A stretch of 64,000 nt of DNA from Amblyomma americanum (taxonomy: Eukaryota > Arthropoda > Arachnida > Ixodida > Ixodidae), in assembly GCF_052857255.1 (NCBI RefSeq), contig NC_135500.1:51176272-51240271 (forward strand), in the 5' to 3' direction. Below are positions 1-11,200 of the stretch, in pieces. The stretch's first letter is position 1. Every line of letters begins with the position of its first letter. A model generated the notes under the pieces. It had not been told where the DNA came from and did not search any database. It was given only the letters and a program-made list of their open reading frames with translations. The position numbers and the translations under genes are program-made.

Positions 1-2000
1 GGTAGATTCGGGGATCATAGCATTTTCATTATTTGAGTAATGTTGAGCACTTCCCGCATTGCTAAGCTTCTTACTTCCGAAAAGGATGTCGCAAGCTCAA
101 GCAGTGATATTGTATCAACAGAGAGCGAAACTGCTTTGGATTGTTTCGCTAAGAGGGCTACAACTCCTATCCATTAAATTGTGTTATTTTTAGCTTTTTC
201 CTGCTCATGTTTCCAGCCTTCGTCTTGTTTATCTTCATATCCCATGCTTTTGTTCTTGTCTACAAAAATTACTCTCACTGCAAGGTGTATCATATATGAC
301 CCGCGAAGAAAATGCTGTTGCAAGTCAAAACCTTGTGGTTTTTCAAAAACTAAGCTTTGTTTCGGTGCTTCTGTCACAAATCAAGGGCACTTCAAATTTT
401 TCGCGCGAGAATCAAAATTCATGCACTAATGGGTTAACAGTTTCCTCACTGGAGATGATCCCGGTAATAAGCATTCTACCAACTGGAGACACTTACAGCA
501 ACCATTACTTAACGCGTTGGGAGAGTTTTTGAAGTGCATATTAGCGGCTTGTCTTCCGTAAGAAAAGCGCGGAAATTTATATTGGTAAGCGTGCTAAGAA
601 TACGAACTAAAATGAGCGTTTCTTTTATTAAGCCATGCAAAAGCGCATTAATATTGCGTTAATTCAAAGGCAGAGTTCGGAACGTTTCTTCTCCCAAAAT
701 GCTAGTCAGACTCCGCATAGGAAGCGTATTCTGATGTACCGCAATTTCACGGTGCCCAGAATTTGTAGACAATATATCATATTTTTTTCTAAGGTGGAAA
801 GTGGCACTTTCGTTTTGTGCTTTTAGTTAAAAAAATTCTCTTCTGAGACAGCATCATCGTAGAGCAGGGCAAAGGCGTAGGCTAGCTTAATATAATCTGC
901 TGCTACGAGACTCCACACAAAGGGTTAGTGATAGTTGCCGATGTTGCGTTATCACTAGAGTAAATTATCGGGTTTTTATTGCTGAATGCGCAAACAGCTA
1001 AAATCGGGTACTTTCTCAGAAATATGAATATCCTTTGAAAGAACGCTTCACGAACCGTCTAATGTGTTTCTAAAGATTGGAACGATGCAGCTGGTGGTTT
1101 AATACTCTTCATTACAGCATTTGTATTTACCAATGAAACAGCTGCACGAAACGAATCAGTAATATGGCACTTGAGATGGAGAGCAGCAGTGTAAGACATG
1201 CGCAGGCGCTATAAGACAGAAATGCAGCGAATCTTTTGGTCCTGAACACGGCCGGTATACACCCTGGTCTAAAAAGCAAGTATATCTTCATTCTATCTTT
1301 TATTTCTGTTCTTGGAGTAGCGTCACGTAGTAATGACGACAGAGTTACAGCAAGGCACTCGGAGGTTTCTGACACTGCCTGTCTGTCGAGTGAGCTCGAG
1401 ACCACACAACTAACTTCATGAACTAACAACTTGACTGATTGAAGAACAGCAGTTCAGTAAAAATTTCCCGGATAAAACTGTTAACAGGCCATTAAGAAGA
1501 ATAAAAAGATGACTGATTCTTCAAATCCGTGGGCTTGAAGAGACTTACGAAAAGTTTACTATGGTTGGTTAATTGCAGTGCTGGCACTTCTTCACCGACA
1601 TGCGACACGAGAGACCGGAACTGAATGTATCCATAGACTTCCATTAAGGGCGATGAACTTGCCCCTATCCTGATCGCTTTCTTAGCTGCAGAACCTAAGA
1701 ACAGTCTCAAGCAAAGGTCAGGACAGTCAACAAAGGAGATGTATGCTTTTACGAGAACTTCGCGGCCTTTAACGATTGTAGTGTTCGCATGACGCCTTAA
1801 AAAGCACCTGGTAACATTACAAGTTTACGGGGCACGGAAACGGCATCTTTACGCGAGGAGTCCTGCTTACCCAGGTGTCGTGATCACCTTCAAGAAGGCG
1901 CATGGCCAGTCTCTGTGGATAAGATTATTATTTCTTGTGAAAGCCTTTCCTAAGGAGAGGGCAGCATCGGACACCTGATGTGGGCAGGCAGTAGCAAAAG
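1..2000. other. No recognisable feature
   Basis: I see no coding domain, RNA gene or known repeat in this stretch. Open frames on both strands are short and without motifs. It may be intron, intergenic DNA or an old decayed repeat. Confidence 0.5.
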
Positions 2001-2023
2001 CCCCCCCCCCCCCCCCCCCCCCC
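2001..2023. repeat. Poly-C run (about 23 C)
   Basis: A pure C homopolymer. Its exact length in an assembly is unreliable. Confidence 0.9.
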
Positions 2024-2154
2024 ACTCCGCATCTTTTTTTCCTCTATTATTGCGCAGAAAAGATACACAAAGCTCAAATTGATATAAGCAACTGGATCCT
2101 TAGCCCGTTGGCTAGTCTTGGATTCATTGCAAAAATACTGTAGTTCTAAGAAGT

Positions 2155-2800
2155 TTATTTTTATTTTTATTTTATTTTATTTATTCAACTGCCAGCACAG
2201 GCCATGGCAGGAGTTGCAGTTTTACAAGTACACATTTTGTTAGAACTATTGCGTGTAAAATACTACAGAAACATAAAAAATTACGAACTATTTGAAAATT
2301 ACGAATTCTTGCACGTCACTGACAGCACATGATATGACAAAATGTTGACAAAAAAATCGTACACACAGAAACGAATATTTCAATAGTGCACAAATCGTCA
2401 GCCCAAGTGGTGTGATATGAAAAGAAGGGCGCGTGGCCGTAATAGCAAAGTTCAAAAAATTGTGATTAAGAGCAGGTCATACTGTTAGAAGTTAACTAAA
2501 AGAAAAACATACACCAATGTACACCGACCGCTTAGGTAATGAAAGGTAACAAGTCAAGTATATAAAAACATTTTAATGCGCTTATAAAATTTTTCCGTAG
2601 TGCAGCGTCAAAACCCTTATTCTATGAATTTATAACTTCGTGTAGTTGGTTCCAGTCATCTATTGTCCTCACGAGAAAAGAATAAGAAAAAGTCGGTACT
2701 GTAAGTCAGTGGTTTGCTATGTTTAGTATGTGTTATGGCTGCAACGCACGAATATTTAACTAGTAGGGTAAAGTCTTCGTCCACTTCAGCTCTCGAATCG
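2155..2800 (-). mobile_element. CR1/L2-type LINE, 3' end only
   Basis: On the minus strand this ends in a T/A-rich tail made of AATAAA-like units (plus strand 2155-2185). Before the tail is a 3' UTR, and before that about 230 bp of coding remnant. The remnant carries the ORF2 C-terminal signature FLVRTIDDWNQL, then a stop at 2532-2534. The WN-x-L motif followed by a short tail is typical at the end of CR1/L2/Jockey-group ORF2. Upstream the frame shifts around 2690, where the HTKHSKPLTY-like part lies in another frame. This is a 5'-truncated dead copy. A related tail lies at 63487-64000. Confidence 0.6.
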
Positions 2801-2959
2801 CGCTTCAACTTCTTCGCGGCCCTTGCAGTTTCCCCTTGCGAAGTCCAAGCTTACCGGGGGAGTTATGCTTTCTCGCGAGATTGACCGGACCTGATACCAG
2901 CGACGAGTGATAGTTCATACTTCGGAACGGTGACCAGTTACGTTAAACGTACAATTTGA

Positions 2960-3150
2960 TGCCCCTGATTTTAGAAAAAAATCTCATATTAGGTATATTG
3001 TAATAGGCCAGTAGTTCCTGTTTGAAGCCCCGGAGCCTGACCTGTCACCAAACGAGACCCCATCGCCCGGAGCGTAGAAGAAACGCCGGCGGTGTTCATT
3101 GTATCGTGTCTTGAAGAGCTGTTCTGAAGCAATGGACCGCAGAAGGAGGA
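2960..3150 (-). pseudogene. Possible Ty3/Gypsy integrase C-terminal remnant
   Basis: The minus-strand translation includes RRFFYAPGDGV. This resembles the RR-x-V-x-F-x-PGD-x-V motif near the end of Gypsy-type integrases. The match is short and degenerate, with no surrounding catalytic core, so it could be chance. Confidence 0.3.
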
Positions 3151-3534
3151 TCAGTAGATCTTGTTCAGCCAGAAACCGAGCCTTGGCAATTCAGGGATCG
3201 TAGATGGCGGAAAAGAGTAGGATGATACTTGAGATTCTTCTTATGCTGCGGTGCCGCGGCTAATGGGCGGAGGATGGAGCGAAAAGGGGGGTTGCGCAGC
3301 TCTATAACTGCCTCCTGTGAAGGGGTCACCGTAACAGGGCAGAGCAGGGGATGGACAGGGAGACAATAGGAGAGAGAGACGGGTCGATGTTGGCTGAAGG
3401 GGAAATGCATTTATAAGGCGAGACGCGCCCAGGTGATTAAAGACGGGGGCGGGGAGTGGATGTAACAATAAAATCTGGCAGGGCTGTAAGCGCACCGAGA
3501 ATTTTAGCTGGCAGGCGTCAGGGGCGACTAAATC

Positions 3535-4530
3535 TTACAGGGTAGAGGAGGGGAGCCCGAGCTTGCTGTAGGCATGCCGTATCTTTGCGTGGTGCTGGGG
3601 AAGGTCTGTGCACTCACACAAGTGTTGAAGTGTTTTTCGCGCACCACACTGAGCAAAATTGGGCTGAGTGGCCCCACGCAAGCAGTGAGGCTTGTCTGTT
3701 GTCCAGACACAACCTACAGGCATGTGCGGGAGGAGCACAAAATCACTGCGCGAGAAGGCAGTGAAGTAAAGCGGTGGTACACGCTGTCCCGATGGCACTC
3801 CTGCATCGGGGTGGTGAAGGAGGGCCGCCCGATGATACGAGCTGTGTCGTACGGCGACACTACGGAGCACAGGGGCACAGAACTGTGGTGAGCCTGACGA
3901 GCAAATTGGACGGTCGCTTCGTTCCCGTTCGCACCGATGTGGAGGGAACCTAGCGGAAAGCGAATCGCAGCCGCGCTGATGGAGCAGGTAAAGCTTGACA
4001 GTAACCACCAGGTTGATTTTGGAGACTTTCTCAGAGCGGAGAGTGGACAGGAGGGCAGCTCTGGAATCAGTTAGGAACGCTGCGGGGAGAAGATTAGTAA
4101 GCACGATAAGGAGATCCAAAGCCAGGACGAAGTATGTCCACTCTGCTTGAATGTTGGGGGAAGAGGGATGTGGCAGTTCACATTGCCGGCGCCCTTTGTA
4201 GTGCTGCCGTAGGCTGCAACAGCGATACCGCCACCATCAAAAGTGACCCATCGGTGAAAACGAGAATGCGTTCCCGCAATTGTTCGTGAAGTTTTTCGGC
4301 ATCTTTGTGTAGCAGAGCGCTATGCGGCGTGCATGTTTTGTAGGCGATGCCTAGCAGGTCGGTTTTCACCACAGGTGTTCTGCACCTGTGGGAAGGCCTT
4401 GGCTGGTAGCTGTCGGCGGTGGGCGCGGGGCCGAGCAGCTCGAGGAGGTTGGTTGCTCTGCCTGCGCGAGAGCGAGAAAGCGTTCGCAGCTTGTAGAGGA
4501 GAGTGACGCACTTAGGAGCGCGACTCATGC
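3535..4530 (-). pseudogene. LINE RNase H and C-terminal Cys/His region (broken)
   Basis: RNase H signatures on the minus strand are VFTDGSLL (first Asp, near 4245) and FLTDSRAALLSTLRS (TDS motif, near 4070). At the end is PNFAQCGARKTLQHLCEC, matching the C-x-x-C...TL-x-H-L-x-x-C knuckle that closes I-group ORF2 proteins. The first and second parts lie in different frames. The ORF stops at 3535. Longest open piece is 194 codons (4119-3535). Confidence 0.7.
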
Positions 4531-4576
4531 GCTCGAGGTGATGGAGGAGGGTATTGAGCTCTCGAAGTGAGACGGG

Positions 4577-5960
4577 TCATGTATGCGTTTCCGCGAAGAG
4601 GCGCCCACACGGGAGCAGCGCGGTAGCCCTTAGAGGATGCGGACCACTCCATGGTGGTTGGCATCGATGATGCGTCACTCGTGTTGTGCGGAGAGACACC
4701 AGAGGCTGGGCATAAAGCACTTTAGAAGTTCTCATGGCGTCATAGATGAGGAGCCACAGGGCGGGTGTACAGCCCGCCCCTCGCGCAAGAACACGACGGG
4801 CGTGGCCTGAACTTTTCAGACTGTTTTCATAATGCGCTGAGTGTGGGACACCTGGTGAGTCAGCTGTCAAAGTGTAAGCCAAGGAGCGAACTCGTCTTCC
4901 CTAGGGCAGAAAGTTGTCGGCAATGCGGTGCGAGAAGTGTCAGCGCCAGCACTGTATCCGCGTGGGCAGACAAGGAGAGGTTTTTACTTTTCTGCTGACA
5001 CGGCAAGACCGATACCTTCTAGAAAGATAACAACTGTGTTGAGGGTTGTTGGCAAAACTTGGACGGCTAAGTTAAAGCATTATGTGGGCGCAGTATCAAA
5101 GAGTGCAATGTCTTCTGCGTTCACAGTTATGCGCACAGTGTTTCAGGCGAGTGGTGGAACACGCAGCACGAGTATGGCGAGAACCATGTTGAAAAGAAAA
5201 GGGCCAATGACGCTGCCCTGAGGCGCACCACACAGCAGAGGATGAAGCGAGATGAGCGTTTTCCACACAAAAAAAGATATATGTTCTTCCGCTGAGGAAG
5301 GCTTGGACGAAATCTAGAAAGTATCTCGAAATTCCTATTGTTGTGAGTTCGTTGTTATGCCATGGGGCACGTTTCTAAAAGCACTTTTTACGTACAACAG
5401 GACAAGTAATCAATGTCACGGCTGTGGCGAGCCTCCTCGAAAGAAGATATCACACAAGTTAAGCAGTCCTCAGAGGGCCGTCGTTTGATAAGACCGCTTT
5501 TTTTACGTAGCGAGGGTGCGGCAGGCAGTCGCTACTCATTCGAAGCGGCGGAGAGCCGTTGTTTCTATTATTTTACTTGTAGCAGACGGCAGGGAAAGAA
5601 AACTGTAATATTAAAGAAGTTGTCGTTGCTTACTCCGCTTGCGTATGAGAACAAATATAGCTTCTCGCCAGGCCTCAGGAATGACACCATTTTGCCAAAC
5701 TGAACTAATGCCAGTTGGTTCCGCTGTCGTTGGTCCAAGTTCCGGAGCATTTTTGCGTTCGTGGCAGTCCAGGACCCTACGAAGTTCGCGGGTGGTGAAA
5801 TATACACTGCAGAGAGCGCCGACCTCGTCAGCAATAGCGGCAGGGTAGCTGTAGGCTGGCTGAGGGCGCGCCTAGGGTGTTGCTGCGGCACAGGAACTGC
5901 GACGATGGCTGTGGATGGCGGCAGCCAGTACCGGAACACCAAACACCATTATGGAGGAAG
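4577..5960 (-). pseudogene. LINE reverse transcriptase (broken)
   Basis: RT blocks appear in order on the minus strand. They are a GVIPEAWREAIFVLIRK-like block (W-x-x-A-x-V-x-P-x-x-K position), AFLSGRTYIFF, APQGSVIGPFLFNMVLAI (block 4), a decayed catalytic block reading NAEDIALF where YADDIALF is expected, and YDAMRTSKVLYAQPLVSL (C-terminal thumb). The catalytic pair is therefore damaged, and several frame changes separate the blocks. No start codon can be assigned. It was the copying enzyme of the 3160-6610 element and cannot be functional now. Confidence 0.7.
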
Positions 5961-5999
5961 GAGTGCATAATATTCCACATTCGCTGCTGGCGGTGCCGA

Positions 6000-6600
6000 T
6001 TACTGAGTTCTGCGCAGAGAGTTTGCCTGTCTCTGCATGCCTTCGCTGACGCTTAGCAGGGCAGTGACAGGCCGCATCAAGTCAGTTGTAAATAGTGGAC
6101 AGTTCTCGACGACGGCAGTGAATTGAGCATCGCTGGGCCACACGGAGAGCCGCTCGTAGGTTAACTGGTTTCCAATCGGGCACTGGAGTGCCGATGTCAC
6201 TGTGCACTGTGTTGTGGCGGCACCAGCACAACACGAAATGTACGAGAAGTGCACAGGGCTCGAGGCACTCGCGCACAGTTTGCGGATAACGGAGCACTGT
6301 ATCAAGTTGTATGTGCTTGTTTGCGATCGCGAGCAAAGCGGTCGAAGTGCAATAGGGAAATGGTCGAAGCCGTGAGTGTCAGTCGCATATTTTTCAGGTG
6401 CAATGGCACGCACAGGCCGATGTTGCGATTGCAAGGTCGAGAACACTGCGCGCACCTTAGGGGTTCATGCAAGGGTATACCGCAGGAGGCAGGCGCACAG
6501 CAGAAAGAATAGAATGTACAGTGTCGCCTCCTGGTTGGCAGTAGAGAAGGCTTATGCAATAACAGGAGTACGATATACCATTTCCTGTGCTCTAAGCCCA
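6000..6600 (-). pseudogene. LINE endonuclease tail and linker (broken)
   Basis: Minus-strand translation contains GFDHFPIAL, matching the SDH-x-PI motif that ends APE-type LINE endonucleases. A long linker follows (for example WPSDAQFTAVVENC) that normally joins endonuclease to RT. The endonuclease is incomplete: the N-terminal asparagine, the E of the ETW motif and the GDFN block are not seen upstream. This feature runs in the same direction as the RT remnant just below it and belongs to the same LINE. Confidence 0.55.
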
Positions 6601-6687
6601 CTTACATGACAAGCATGTTGATGAGAGCTCTGTTGTTGCTATCGGTCATACCGTTTGTCTCTGTGTGGCAGGGCGCTGAGTGTCGGT

Positions 6688-6900
6688 AAGAGAGAGAGAG
6701 CAAACCTTTATTAAGAATACAGGATGAGCCGGCGCAGATGGTGAATGCCGGCATCTTCTTGGTCCGCGTCCGTAGTCCGGCATGCCACAAGATCCCGCCA
6801 CCTCGCGAGACTGGCTTGCGAGGGCAGCTTGAAATACACAGCCAAGCCTCTTAAGTGGGAGTAGGGTGGAGAGGAAAGTGGGGACTGTGCTCACAGGCTC
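6688..6900 (-). mobile_element. LINE 3' end fragment
   Basis: Starts on the plus strand with a GA repeat followed by CAAACCTTTATTAAG, i.e. a minus-strand element ending in an AATAAAGGTTTG-like signal and a CT repeat. The same kind of tail (TC repeat, then CAAAC) occurs in plus orientation at 35079-35104. No coding motif is left, so the class is inferred from the tail only. Confidence 0.4.
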
Positions 6901-6936
6901 ACACCATGTGGGAGAGAGAACCGAAGCAGAACGGCA

Positions 6937-7236
6937 GATTGGGCTTGTTGGTTGTACACAGTTACTCAGAAAACAGTGCTGGAGACACAGGACAGAGAAT
7001 TAAAAGACAGACACTGCACTGACCTTAAACTGCTTTTTTTTTACTTTCAACTTGATTTAGTGATAAGATTACGCTTGCTTTTTAAGCAAAACATTAAGCT
7101 TCACGCATGCGCATGGTCAAACAAATACACGGATATGCACTTGTCACACCAAAAAATTTTCTACTGGAAGTTGAAAGTCAGCGCAGTGTGTCCTTTTCTT
7201 CTCTGTCCTGTGTTCGTAGTGCTGTTTTATCAGTAA
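6937..7236 (-). mobile_element. Hairpin retroposon, copy 1 (diverged)
   Basis: Two inverted arms of about 65 bp face each other (about 6958-7023 and 7172-7236). They share the core ACACAGGACAGAGA and its complement. The spacer is about 148 bp and A/T-rich. Next to the left arm, read on the minus strand, is ACCAACAAGCCCAA, the same tail motif that follows the other two hairpin copies (25035-25176 and 54515-55292). The direction is therefore minus. Arms are roughly 85% matched, so this copy is older than the other two. A target duplication is not clear. Confidence 0.6.
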
Positions 7237-7398
7237 CTCGGATAGAGAACAGAGCTCAAAACCATCGACGAAGAATTGATGGCCTCGCTGAGTGAACATA
7301 ACTCGCCGGGGCACACGCCATAAGATGATATACGCAGTATGAAAAGAGTATTTATAAGGTCTGCAATAACCGATGGAGCAACTGCCGTTTTACAATAT

Positions 7399-7762
7399 TG
7401 CCGCGTATATTTGCAGTGTGTTCGTTTTTCAAATCTGCCGCCACATCACTTTATCGCTTTGTTTGCTACGCAAGACGGGACTAGATTTATCTCGATTGAT
7501 CGCAGCCGGGCAGAGCTGATTCTACGTTGTTCCGGAATGTTCTAGTAACTCTTTATCTCGAAAGTTCGCTATCAGCTTTAAATTGAGCACGGCCGACAGC
7601 GGCCGGCATTCTGTTCGACGACCGCCGAGCATGCTTGTCGCTTCGCCGCCGCCGAGTGATTCAGTCCATTTTGGGTGCAAGTCAGCCCAATAAAGAGTTC
7701 TTTTAGAAGACCCTTTCCTCCGTCTTCATCGCTGCTTCGACTGCCGTCACCACTACGTGACA
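7399..7762 (+). repeat. 5' LTR of the rearranged Gypsy element
   Basis: Begins TGCCGCGTATATTTGC and ends ACTACGTGACA. It contains AATAAAGAG near 7690 as a possible polyadenylation signal. It aligns along its length with 8388-8758, and more distantly with 33132-32761 on the other strand. Confidence 0.85.
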
Positions 7763-7776
7763 TCTGGTGGAGGTGC

Positions 7777-8085
7777 TGGGTAGATGTCGAAAGTGGGCGA
7801 GTTCTCTTGGTCAGGCGAATCTTCTGCGGACGGGTCGGAGAGGGCGAAGGAGCCTCGTACGTCAGATATTTCGTCGAAGAAAGCAATCGTCGTTACTCTG
7901 TTAATGTGCCGGTATTCTTCGCTGAAGTTAGTCAGCAGTACTTCGGCCTGGCCTTTGCGCAAATGTGCGATGCCTCTTGCGATGCTGATTCCTCGGTCTA
8001 GGAGCAACTGCATGTTGCCCTCGATTATGGCTTCAGCGTTAATGGCTTTCGTGACGCCTACGGTCAGGATAACGCTTGATCGGGG
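7777..8085 (-). pseudogene. Inverted protease/RT-linker segment of Gypsy pol
   Basis: This stretch matches plus-strand positions about 30087-30395, which lie inside minus-strand pol of the larger Gypsy element. Its coding sense is therefore minus, opposite to the LTRs around it. The minus-strand product contains LLLDRGISIARGIAHL and EYRHINRVTTIAFFDEI, lying between protease and RT in the relative. The inversion must have happened within the element. It cannot encode a protein by itself. Confidence 0.75.
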
Positions 8086-8279
8086 TGTGGACGCCCATTC
8101 GCCGCCGTGGATTGAGTGAAAAGCTTTTGCGCCGCTATTTCGGCCCGTACAAGGTTCTTCGTCGGCTGGGTGAACTGGATTATGAAGTTATCCCTGACGC
8201 AATGACTGCATCCCAGCGACGCCGCGTACGACCAGAAGTTGTCCATGTAGTCCGTCTGAAGCCGTATTATGCGCGCTAA
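8086..8279 (+). pseudogene. Gypsy integrase C-terminal end
   Basis: Plus-strand product includes RRYFGPYKVLRRLGELDYEV and ends VHVVRLKPYYAR then stop. This is the usual Gypsy integrase tail (G-P-x-x-V...Y-x-V...VHV-x-RLKPY). It matches minus-strand 27600-27430. A junction with the inverted piece lies near 8086. Confidence 0.8.
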
Positions 8280-8387
8280 AGGCCACTGCATTTCCATGCT
8301 CTATTTTCGCAAGATCCGTTTTTTTCCTTACTTGTCGCATTATTTGTTTTAATGCATCGGGTCGATGCTTCTTTGAGAGGGGAGTAA

Positions 8388-8758
8388 TGCCGCGTGTATT
8401 TGCAGTGTGTTCGTTTTTCAAATCTGCCGCCACATCACTTTATCGCTTTGTTTGCTACGCAAGACGCGACTAGATTTATCTGGATTGATCGCAGCCAGGC
8501 AGAGCTGATTCTGCGTTGTTCCGGAATGTTCTAGTAACTTTGCGCTCTTTATCTCGAAAGTTCACTATCAGCTTTAAATTGAGCACGGCCGACAGCGGCC
8601 GGCATTCTGTTCGACGACCGCCGAGCACGCTTGTCGCTTCGCCGCCGCCGAGTGATTCAGTCCATTTTGGGTGCAAGTCAGCCCAATAAACAGTTCTTTT
8701 AGAAGACCCTTTCGTCTGTCTTCATCGCTGCTTTGACTGCCGTCACCACTACGTGACA
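8388..8758 (+). repeat. 3' LTR of the rearranged Gypsy element
   Basis: Copy of 7399-7762 with a few substitutions and a small insertion near 8541 (TTTGCGC). A purine-rich tract lies just upstream at 8373-8384. Differences between the two LTRs suggest an insertion that is not brand new. Confidence 0.85.
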
Positions 8759-9395
8759 ATATCCGGTAAAGTAATCGGCGTAGACGACGATGAAGTGATT
8801 GCCCTTGGGAGAATTAGGAAACGGTTCAAGTAAACCAACTCCGATTTGCTCAAAGAGAACTCTGGGAAGCGTCAGAGAGCGAAGTAGACCAGGCGAAGTG
8901 GATGTAGCGCACTTGTGGCGCTGACTCTGCCTGCAACTGGCCACGTACCGTTCAGTTCAGTAAAGCCACAAACGCTTCCATATTCTTTTCTTCAGAACCG
9001 CAATATAGGTTCAGTAAAACCGTTCTTACGCCTGCTGGAGTGTGCGAGCCAATCGGAGATGCTTGAATGCGGGGTCATCGGGCATAACGCGTGATACGGA
9101 GGAGCGCAGGTCCTTTGGAACCACGAGCAGGGGTAATGGGCCCATAATAGAGTAACTCTTTTTTCATAGGCGATAATCGCGTACACAAAAATGGCTTGTA
9201 GTTTTCAAAATGTTAACGTCGCGAAACTCGTCGGAATGCTTCATCAATTTACGTAAGAGATTGACGAAATACCTGTGCACTTAAATCTGAAGGACATGTT
9301 TTAATGTAATGCATAGCCTTCCATGATACATGGTTTAATAATGATTGCGATGCTTTTCTTCTTGTTAATACTCTTAGCATTGTAGTGCATACGTA

Positions 9396-9607
9396 CAGCC
9401 CCCTCCAAAAGTATACAGCCCAAGGCGTTCGCTTCTGAGCTGTTTAGCAGGGCTCCCTAGAACATCTAGCAATCCAAAACTTGGGAGGATTCAGGACCCG
9501 AAGCCATTTATCGTTCGAGAGATTACGGTCGCTGTGTGTGCATGACCAGCCACGCTGAAGGCGTCGCAAGCAAACACCTTGGGCTGTGCACTTTTCATGG
9601 GGGGGTG
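9396..9607. mobile_element. Tc1/mariner-like MITE, 212 bp
   Basis: Ends are inverted repeats of about 39 bp, roughly 80% matched (5' CAGCCCCCTCCAAAAGTATA; right end is its complement with changes). TA dinucleotides flank it at 9394-9395 and 9608-9609. There is no coding capacity. TA flanks fit the Tc1/mariner superfamily. Confidence 0.65.
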
Positions 9608-9609
9608 TA

Positions 9610-11009
9610 CTTCACGGTGAGTACGAGACGTACCTTTTCATGGGTAATTATAGCTACCAAAGTTTCGCACGTAAACTTCTAACCCCAGACTCGCTATTTA
9701 AGCGTGGTCAGTAATGTCTCCGGCGCGGTGTGGGAACATATTTATGTGTTGACACCCACCGCATGCTACAGCGTAAAGAGCACGCGGCGAATACTAGCCG
9801 CTCAGCGACGGACGCAGCAAAGCTGCTTGTCTGGCTTTCGCTGGCGCTTCAGGTTGTAGTGTTTTTCTGCGTTTGAGCGGCCACAGTGCATCTAAACGCG
9901 TGAAAGATAGCTTCTTGGCTTCTACATTGTGTTGAACACAGTGCACGAGCAAGTTCTGTGAACGAGGCCTGGAGTACGGCCTGATCTCGGTGACCAGAAC
10001 CGACAACGCACTCTCTCACCAGGGCAGCATTTGGCCACCCTGGTTTAATAATTGGCCACAACCATCTATGATCAAACCAATTAACCCTCTGTGAATAAAT
10101 AGGCCTTTTATTCGTGATTCGACCGACGGTGATCGCTGCACAAGCTCCGGTGATGGCGCGTGCTTAGCTCGTGGGTGGCTGTCTCGGCTTTTGCGCTCGG
10201 TGGCTGTGATGTGTTGATTATTGTGTTGTTGCGGAGCACCTGCGAAATGCAGTCCTGCTGAGAAGCCGATTTCGGCAATTAGTGAATGGGCTTTTCAGGG
10301 AATATTACGTAGTCATTGTCAAAGTGGCCAAATGTAAATATGGTCGGATCTGCTGCATGATTCGGACATCTGTCCACACGACTATAGCCCCACAAGCTGC
10401 GATTTAGTGTATTTTTTTGTTTCTAACCTTGTGAACAAACGGAATTACATATCTCAGCATATCTCTTGTAATACTAAGTTTACTAAATTTGCTTGTCTTT
10501 ACACAGAGTAGCTATTCAGACCGTAATGGGTTAGGTATTCTCGGGTTCCAGAGCCTGGAGGTCCTGAGGTTCAAGAAACGAAATAATTGTGGTGACTAAT
10601 GATGGTCTGCACCATCTGTTGTTTACTTGCATCACTCTGTTTATCTGGACAAGGTTATGTTAGGTTATGTTTTAAAGAAGCACCTTTGTAGGCAGACTGT
10701 ATCCGATATGGCATGTTAGCGCAACGATTTCGGTAGGCGATCTCTTGGCCTGCAGGTTTTGACCTCGAGCAGTTTGCACCCGCTACACAGCTCGGTGCCA
10801 GAACACACGGTTGTATGAAAGGCAGAATATATGCTGGTAGCGTTTATAACAGGCATGCATCTGCATATTTCGCACAATTTTCTAATCCTTGGTGGAGGAT
10901 TTTGTGGCAGAACATGATTGATGGCAACATCGAAGGTCCACTGCAGCTCTTCCTAATTGACATCCACCAAGAACAGTTACCAGCCACGTAAGAGAGCACT
11001 TTATTTCTT
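9610..11009. other. No recognisable feature
   Basis: I see no domain, repeat end or RNA gene here. Frames are short. A few short direct repeats (GTTATGTTAG near 10654-10670) carry no obvious meaning. Confidence 0.45.
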
Positions 11010-11200
11010 GACCGCAGGGACGGCCTAACTAGTGGGTTGAGCATCTGCCTCGCAAGCGGGAGGTACAGGGTTTGATCCCCAGTGCCGCCGGGTACCCACC
11101 AGTGATACAATGGGTACAATCTTTTTCCCTCGCCAGGTGCTCGTCTTATAAGGGGTGAAACAGTTGAAAAAAGTGTTTTACCCCATCATGTGAGGACGAA
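11010..11200 (+). mobile_element. tRNA-derived SINE, second type
   Basis: The first about 75 bp resemble a tRNA: an A-box-like AGTGGGTTGAGC, an anticodon-arm-like CTCGCAAGCGGGAG and a B-box-like GGTTTGATCCCCAG near 11068-11082. An unrelated body follows (GCCGGGTACCCACC, then CTCGCCAGGTGCTCG). It differs from the Ruka-type SINE. The head may derive from an alanine-type tRNA, but the arms no longer pair well enough for a working tRNA. The 3' end is uncertain. Confidence 0.55.

Larger units (their letters stand above)
3160..6610 (-). mobile_element. Decayed I-group LINE with RNase H
   Basis: About 3.4 kb of minus-strand non-LTR retrotransposon. Reading from 6610 down to 3535, the order is endonuclease tail, reverse transcriptase, RNase H and a Cys/His C-terminal region, then about 370 bp of 3' sequence. 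RNase H after RT places it in the I/LOA-like group rather than CR1. Frames are broken many times, so it is an old inactive copy. Its 5' part is missing: another LINE 3' end starts at about 6688. It has related but diverged copies at 17507-22050 (minus), 35101-36420 (plus) and 61430-62410 (minus). Confidence 0.75.
7399..8758 (+). mobile_element. Short rearranged Ty3/Gypsy element with two LTRs and TSD
   Basis: Two direct LTRs (364 and 371 bp, TGCCGCG...GTGACA) bound an internal region of only 625 bp. Flanks show the direct repeat ATAT (7395-7398 and 8759-8762), extendable to AATAT. The element is plus-oriented: a primer-site-like leader (CTGGTGGAGGTG) follows LTR1 and a purine tract (GAGAGGGGAG) precedes LTR2. 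Inside are an inverted protease-region piece (7777-8085) and a plus-strand pol end (8086-8279). Gag, RT and most of integrase are missing, so it is non-autonomous. It belongs to the same family as 27416-33132. Confidence 0.85.
7237..9180 (-). pseudogene. Ty3/Gypsy integrase fragment, split by an LTR element
   Basis: The minus strand encodes parts of a Gypsy-type integrase in two blocks. 9180-8759 has the zinc-binding region (LVVPKDLRSSV, then a decayed HLRLARTLQQ), the C-x-x-CQR-x-K position (CRQSQRHKCAT) and the core start (FEQIGVGLLEPFPNSPKGN, VVYADYF). 7398-7237 continues the same frame after the catalytic Asp region. Between them sits the 7399-8758 LTR element. With one copy of the 4-5 bp duplicated site, the frame runs on without a break. 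The zinc-binding region itself is frameshifted, so this was already a relic or has decayed since. It differs from the 27.4-33.1 kb Gypsy family. Confidence 0.7.

Noticed and set aside
11018..11092. Functional tRNA gene
   Set aside because: The arms do not pair well and an unrelated SINE-like body follows directly; it is treated as a SINE head.
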